From Clostridia bacterium (GTDB taxonomy: Bacteria > Bacillota > Clostridia > Christensenellales > Borkfalkiaceae), in assembly GCA_900767815.1 (NCBI GenBank), contig CAAGAM010000007.1:1-7047 (forward strand): a DNA stretch of 7,047 nucleotides, given 5' to 3'. A model generated the notes under the pieces. That model was given only the letters and a program-made list of their open reading frames with translations, searched no databases and was not told the DNA's origin. Below, one piece after another: positions 5,221-7,047 of the stretch (position 1 is the stretch's first letter; each line of letters opens with the position of its first letter). The position numbers and the translations under genes are program-made.

Positions 5221-5940
5221 ATGAAAAGTATGTTTGTAAGGAAAGAACAAAGCTCGCTTAAACTTGCCGAAAAGTTAGAATACAACTGCGGCACGAGGAA
5301 TTTCGAGATAAAAGAAATCACAAATAAAGAGATTTGTGAAATTGTGAATTCTTCGTGCGATGTTCTTATTTTTGAGGAAGCGATTTTTCTCGATTGTTTT
5401 TGCGAGCTTTCGAAGAGATTGCATTGGGTAAATTTCAATTCGGGAATAATCGACGTCGTTTCGGTAAACCCGATGACGGGCGTAACGGTAAATTACAGAG
5501 TTCGCATGCTCTCTTCAACGAGCAGTTATTTTCCGTTGGAGTTGTTTTGCGAGAAACATGAAGAAAATGCAATCGTAAACATATTCAAAACATATATGCT
5601 CACGAGACATGCCGATTCAAATTTAAGAGTTTTCGATTTTTTTCGCAAAGTCGGGCTTTATCCCAATCTGAACGGTTATGCTTATCTTGTCGAGGCAATA
5701 AAATGCGTAACGTACAATCCGGAACTCTTAAGAAATTTAACCAAGGGGCTGTACCCTTTGGTCGGAAAAAAGTTCGGCGTGAGCGGAAGCGTGGTGGAAA
5801 GAGGAATAAGAAACGCGGTAGACTCGATGATGAATAAAGGAAAATTTCAGGAAACGGCAAACGGGCTGTTCGGCGGGAATTTCGGGAAATACGAAAAGCC
5901 GACAAACGGCGAATTTATATCGTTTCTGAGCCTGATGTAA
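5221..5940 (+). CDS. Atypical Spo0A-like transcription regulator: degenerate receiver plus Spo0A C-terminal DNA-binding domain
   Basis: This 239-residue protein ends in a clear Spo0A C-terminal domain (about 136-239). Recognisable parts are GLYPNLNGYAYLVEAI (145-160), LLRNLTKGLYPLVGKKFGVS, the recognition-helix sequence VERGIRNAV (192-200) and KPTNGEFISFL near the end. This domain binds 0A boxes and controls sporulation and stationary-phase genes in Firmicutes. The N-terminal ~120 residues do not match a normal receiver. Their pattern (KSMFVRKE, helix, FEIKEIT, helix, CDVLIFEE) still resembles receiver strands 1-3, with the acidic pair replaced by RKE and Glu52 at the phospho-Asp position. 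I see no clear strand-5 Lys. I infer a pseudo-receiver that works without phosphorylation. The ATG at 5221 is preferred over 5188 because GGGA lies six bases before it. It ends in a shared terminator. It could be the organism's divergent Spo0A or a paralogue. Confidence 0.85.
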   Translation: MKSMFVRKEQSSLKLAEKLEYNCGTRNFEIKEITNKEICEIVNSSCDVLIFEEAIFLDCFCELSKRLHWVNFNSGIIDVVSVNPMTGVTVNYRVRMLSSTSSYFPLELFCEKHEENAIVNIFKTYMLTRHADSNLRVFDFFRKVGLYPNLNGYAYLVEAIKCVTYNPELLRNLTKGLYPLVGKKFGVSGSVVERGIRNAVDSMMNKGKFQETANGLFGGNFGKYEKPTNGEFISFLSLM

Positions 5941-5956
5941 CACAACTTCAAATAAT

Positions 5957-5995
5957 AAAAAAGCGTTGCATATTTAACGGTGCAACGTTTTTTTT
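5957..5995. terminator. Bidirectional Rho-independent terminator between convergent genes
   Basis: CGTTGCA (5964-5970) pairs with TGCAACG (5981-5987) across a 10-base loop. An A-run lies to the left (5957-5962) and eight T's to the right (5988-5995), so both strands give a stem followed by U's. It follows the Spo0A-like stop at 5940 and directly precedes (on the plus strand) the stop of the minus-strand gene at 6000. Confidence 0.9.
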
Positions 5996-5999
5996 GCGG

Positions 6000-6488
6000 T
6001 TATTCATGCTCGGCATCGATTTTGTTTTCTTCTTCGTTTTCGTTATCGTTTTTATCGGCATTTACATGATTAGCAATAGTTATAAGCTCAGTAAGTCTTG
6101 TTACGGCATGTTGAATATCGGCAACGTTGTAAACAAGTATATTTTCGTGTTTAGTTAATATTTTTAAGCTGCCGCGATGCAAAAATAATAAACGATTAGA
6201 TTTGTCTATGTAAAAATCGACATGCAGAACGTCCGTTAAGAGGATATGTTTTGTTTCTTTTCCGTAATAAATATCAAGAATATTGTTTTCGTTAAGAGTG
6301 ATAAGCTCTTTTGATTGACGTGAATATAAAATCGATAAGATAAGGAAACCGACAAAAAGCAAAATCGAGCCTGCCATATACAGATATTCTTTCAAGAAGA
6401 AAAATAAAATTGCCAGGAGGGGCAATAGGATGCAAAACAAAACAGACAAAAATTGATTGAATGTGCTTTTATATGCGATGACTTCCAT
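6000..6488 (-). CDS. Two-helix membrane protein with a cytoplasmic beta-rich domain, function unknown
   Basis: I do not recognise the family of this 162-residue protein. Two hydrophobic helices (about 12-32 and 36-56) form a hairpin with a short loop. A beta-rich domain follows (about 60-120: ELITLNENNILDIYYG, HILLTDVLHVDFYI, LLFLHRGSLKIL), then a helix (about 122-140) and a very acidic, asparagine-rich tail (143-162). This order of a TM hairpin, small beta domain and helix resembles bacterial PH-like membrane proteins such as YdbT/YcxB types, but no motif settles it. The start is well supported: GGAG lies six bases before the ATG at 6488, and an extended -10 promoter precedes it. It converges on the Spo0A-like gene and shares its terminator. 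Codon use looks more AT-rich than in the glutamate synthase genes, as is common for small membrane proteins. Confidence 0.8.
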   Translation of the reverse strand: MEVIAYKSTFNQFLSVLFCILLPLLAILFFFLKEYLYMAGSILLFVGFLILSILYSRQSKELITLNENNILDIYYGKETKHILLTDVLHVDFYIDKSNRLLFLHRGSLKILTKHENILVYNVADIQHAVTRLTELITIANHVNADKNDNENEEENKIDAEHE

Positions 6489-6505
6489 AAATTTCTCCGT
6501 AGCGT

Positions 6506-6534
6506 ATTATATCATATCGTAATTTATTTTGCAA
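6506..6534 (-). promoter_or_regulatory. Extended -10 promoter of the two-helix membrane protein gene
   Basis: On the minus strand TTGCAA (6529-6534), 17 bases, and TATAAT (6506-6511) preceded by TGA, giving the extended TGnTATAAT. Transcription should start near 6499, leaving a leader of about 10 bases that just contains the GGAGA ribosome binding site. Confidence 0.75.
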
Positions 6535-6601
6535 GTGATTTATGTCGTAATAAGCGGAGCATGGAAAGCGAAGAAGTTGACGTAAAGGGGCGAAAAATCA
6601 A

Positions 6602-6619
6602 AAAACTTTAAAAAGTTTT
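6602..6619. repeat. AT-rich palindrome upstream of the tRNA promoter
   Basis: AAAACTTT (6602-6609) and AAAGTTTT (6612-6619) are exact reverse complements two bases apart, 20 bases upstream of the tRNA promoter's -35. The two-base gap is too short for an RNA hairpin loop, so as a site it would act as DNA. Composition bias could also explain it. Confidence 0.35.
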
Positions 6620-6639
6620 ATAAAACACTTGAAAAATAA

Positions 6640-6668
6640 TTGACATTTAAAGAGAAAACATATAAAAT
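6640..6668 (+). promoter_or_regulatory. Promoter of the tRNA-Ser gene
   Basis: TTGACA (6640-6645), 17 bases, and TAAAAT (6663-6668). Transcription should start near 6675, leaving a precursor leader of about 47 bases before the mature tRNA at 6722. AAAGCT (6672-6677) and AGCTTT (6698-6703) could pair at the base of a small leader stem. Confidence 0.75.
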
Positions 6669-6721
6669 AAAAAAGCTGTCGATAAAAGTCGCGGCAAAGC
6701 TTTAAAATAAAAACGTAAAAT

Positions 6722-6810
6722 GGAAGCGTATCGAAGTGGTCATAACGGGCACGATTGGAAATCGTGTAGTCTTCACGGGCTCAGGGGTTCGAATCCCCTC
6801 GCTTCCGCCA
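6722..6810 (+). tRNA. tRNA-Ser (anticodon GGA), CCA encoded
   Basis: The 89-base gene folds as a class II tRNA. The acceptor stem is GGAAGCG (6722-6728) with CGCTTCC (6800-6806), then discriminator G and encoded CCA (6808-6810). The anticodon stem is CACGA/TCGTG (6750-6754, 6762-6766) around TTGGAAA, with anticodon GGA at 6757-6759. A long variable region follows (about 6767-6782), then an AGGGG/CCCCT T-stem with the TTCGAAT loop. GGA reads the serine codons UCC and UCU. A 61-codon open frame over it is an artefact. Confidence 0.96.
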
Positions 6811-6815
6811 AGGAT

Positions 6816-6861
6816 AAAGTCAAATTTGTCTCGGTCAAAAAGAGACAGATTTGACTTTTTT
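6816..6861 (+). terminator. Strong Rho-independent terminator after tRNA-Ser
   Basis: A 17-bp stem (6816-6832 with 6842-6858, one G·U pair) encloses a 9-base loop and runs into TTTTTT (6856-6861). It starts six bases after the tRNA's CCA, so the tRNA is a single-gene transcription unit with its own promoter. Confidence 0.92.
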
Positions 6862-7047
6862 CATACCGTTTTTAAGGTTTTTTCGGCTATCCAAAGCGAA
6901 ATTGTCGAAAAATGCCCCTGAATTTACAGAGTTAGAGTGTCTCGATTTGCCAAGACTTTTGGTATTTTGTAGGGAGATAGGAAGTACGATTTTAACTGAC
7001 AATGTAGGATTTGAATAGGAAATCCGTAGAAGAAACCGAACAGGAGA
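6862..7047. other. Right-edge stretch with no supportable gene
   Basis: After the tRNA terminator nothing is recognisable. A minus-strand frame is open for 70 codons from the right edge to a TGA at 6835-6837, but it runs into the terminator stem and its translation (serine-, asparagine- and lysine-rich) matches no family I know. The end of a gene outside the window cannot be excluded. Confidence 0.3.

Noticed and set aside
6561..6611. 16-codon open frame starting at ATG 6561
   Set aside because: The GCGGAG before it is only one base away, the peptide has no recognisable character, and no conservation can be judged.
6903..6909. Second exact TGTCGAA (0A box) near the right edge
   Set aside because: No promoter or gene start lies beside it. 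The same heptamer also occurs within the synthase coding sequence near 4109, so an isolated copy is expected by chance.
6736..6921. Plus-strand 61-codon open frame across the tRNA
   Set aside because: Its sequence (GVRIPSLPP) is the usual spurious translation of a tRNA 3' half; it spans the tRNA and its terminator.
1..7047. CRISPR array, insertion sequence or toxin-antitoxin pair
   Set aside because: No regularly spaced direct repeats, transposase motifs or paired small genes could be seen anywhere in the window.

Overview
The window looks like a piece of a low-to-medium GC Firmicutes chromosome, most likely from the class Clostridia. The reasons are a Spo0A-type DNA-binding domain, textbook TTGACA/TATAAT promoters, AGGAGG-type ribosome binding sites and a glutamate synthase split into three proteins. 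An uncultured gut lineage such as Christensenellales is a guess from style only and is not shown by the sequence.

Left part (1-1542, minus strand). Two minus-strand genes lie in tandem: a membrane-anchored lytic transglycosylase (946-1473) and, 39 bases downstream, a two-helix DUF3592-like membrane protein (217-906). Neither has a recognisable Shine-Dalgarno site, and each has a -10-like hexamer so close to its ATG that leaderless transcription is possible. Bases 1-216 hold no convincing gene. They are open in one frame on each strand and contain small inverted repeats, so they may be a dispersed repeat or the end of something outside the window.

Centre (1586-5033, plus strand). A perfect-consensus promoter (TTGACA, 17 bases, TATAAT) drives three adjacent genes. 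These are the glutaminase domain (380 aa), an FMN/3Fe-4S synthase domain carrying an N-terminal 2[4Fe-4S] ferredoxin (501 aa), and the GXGXG domain (237 aa) of an archaeal-type split glutamate synthase. The first two overlap by ATGA and the third starts 10 bases later, so they should be made together. The complex would turn glutamine plus 2-oxoglutarate into two glutamates. No NAD(P)H-oxidising GltD gene lies in the window, so the electrons may arrive through the fused ferredoxin domain.

Right part (5034-7047). An orphan regulator with a Spo0A C-terminal DNA-binding domain follows, under its own strong promoter. That promoter has an exact 0A box (TGTCGAA) between its -35 and -10 elements, which suggests autoregulation. 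The protein's N-terminus looks like a degenerate receiver with Glu in place of the phosphorylated Asp. A 9-bp hairpin sits just before its ribosome binding site. A bidirectional terminator separates it from a convergent two-helix membrane protein gene (6000-6488, minus). Next comes tRNA-Ser(GGA) with encoded CCA, its own promoter and a strong terminator. The last ~185 bases have no supportable gene.

The most interesting unit is the Spo0A-like gene with its promoter, operator and leader: a candidate self-regulating, phosphorylation-independent member of a family normally controlled by a phosphorelay.
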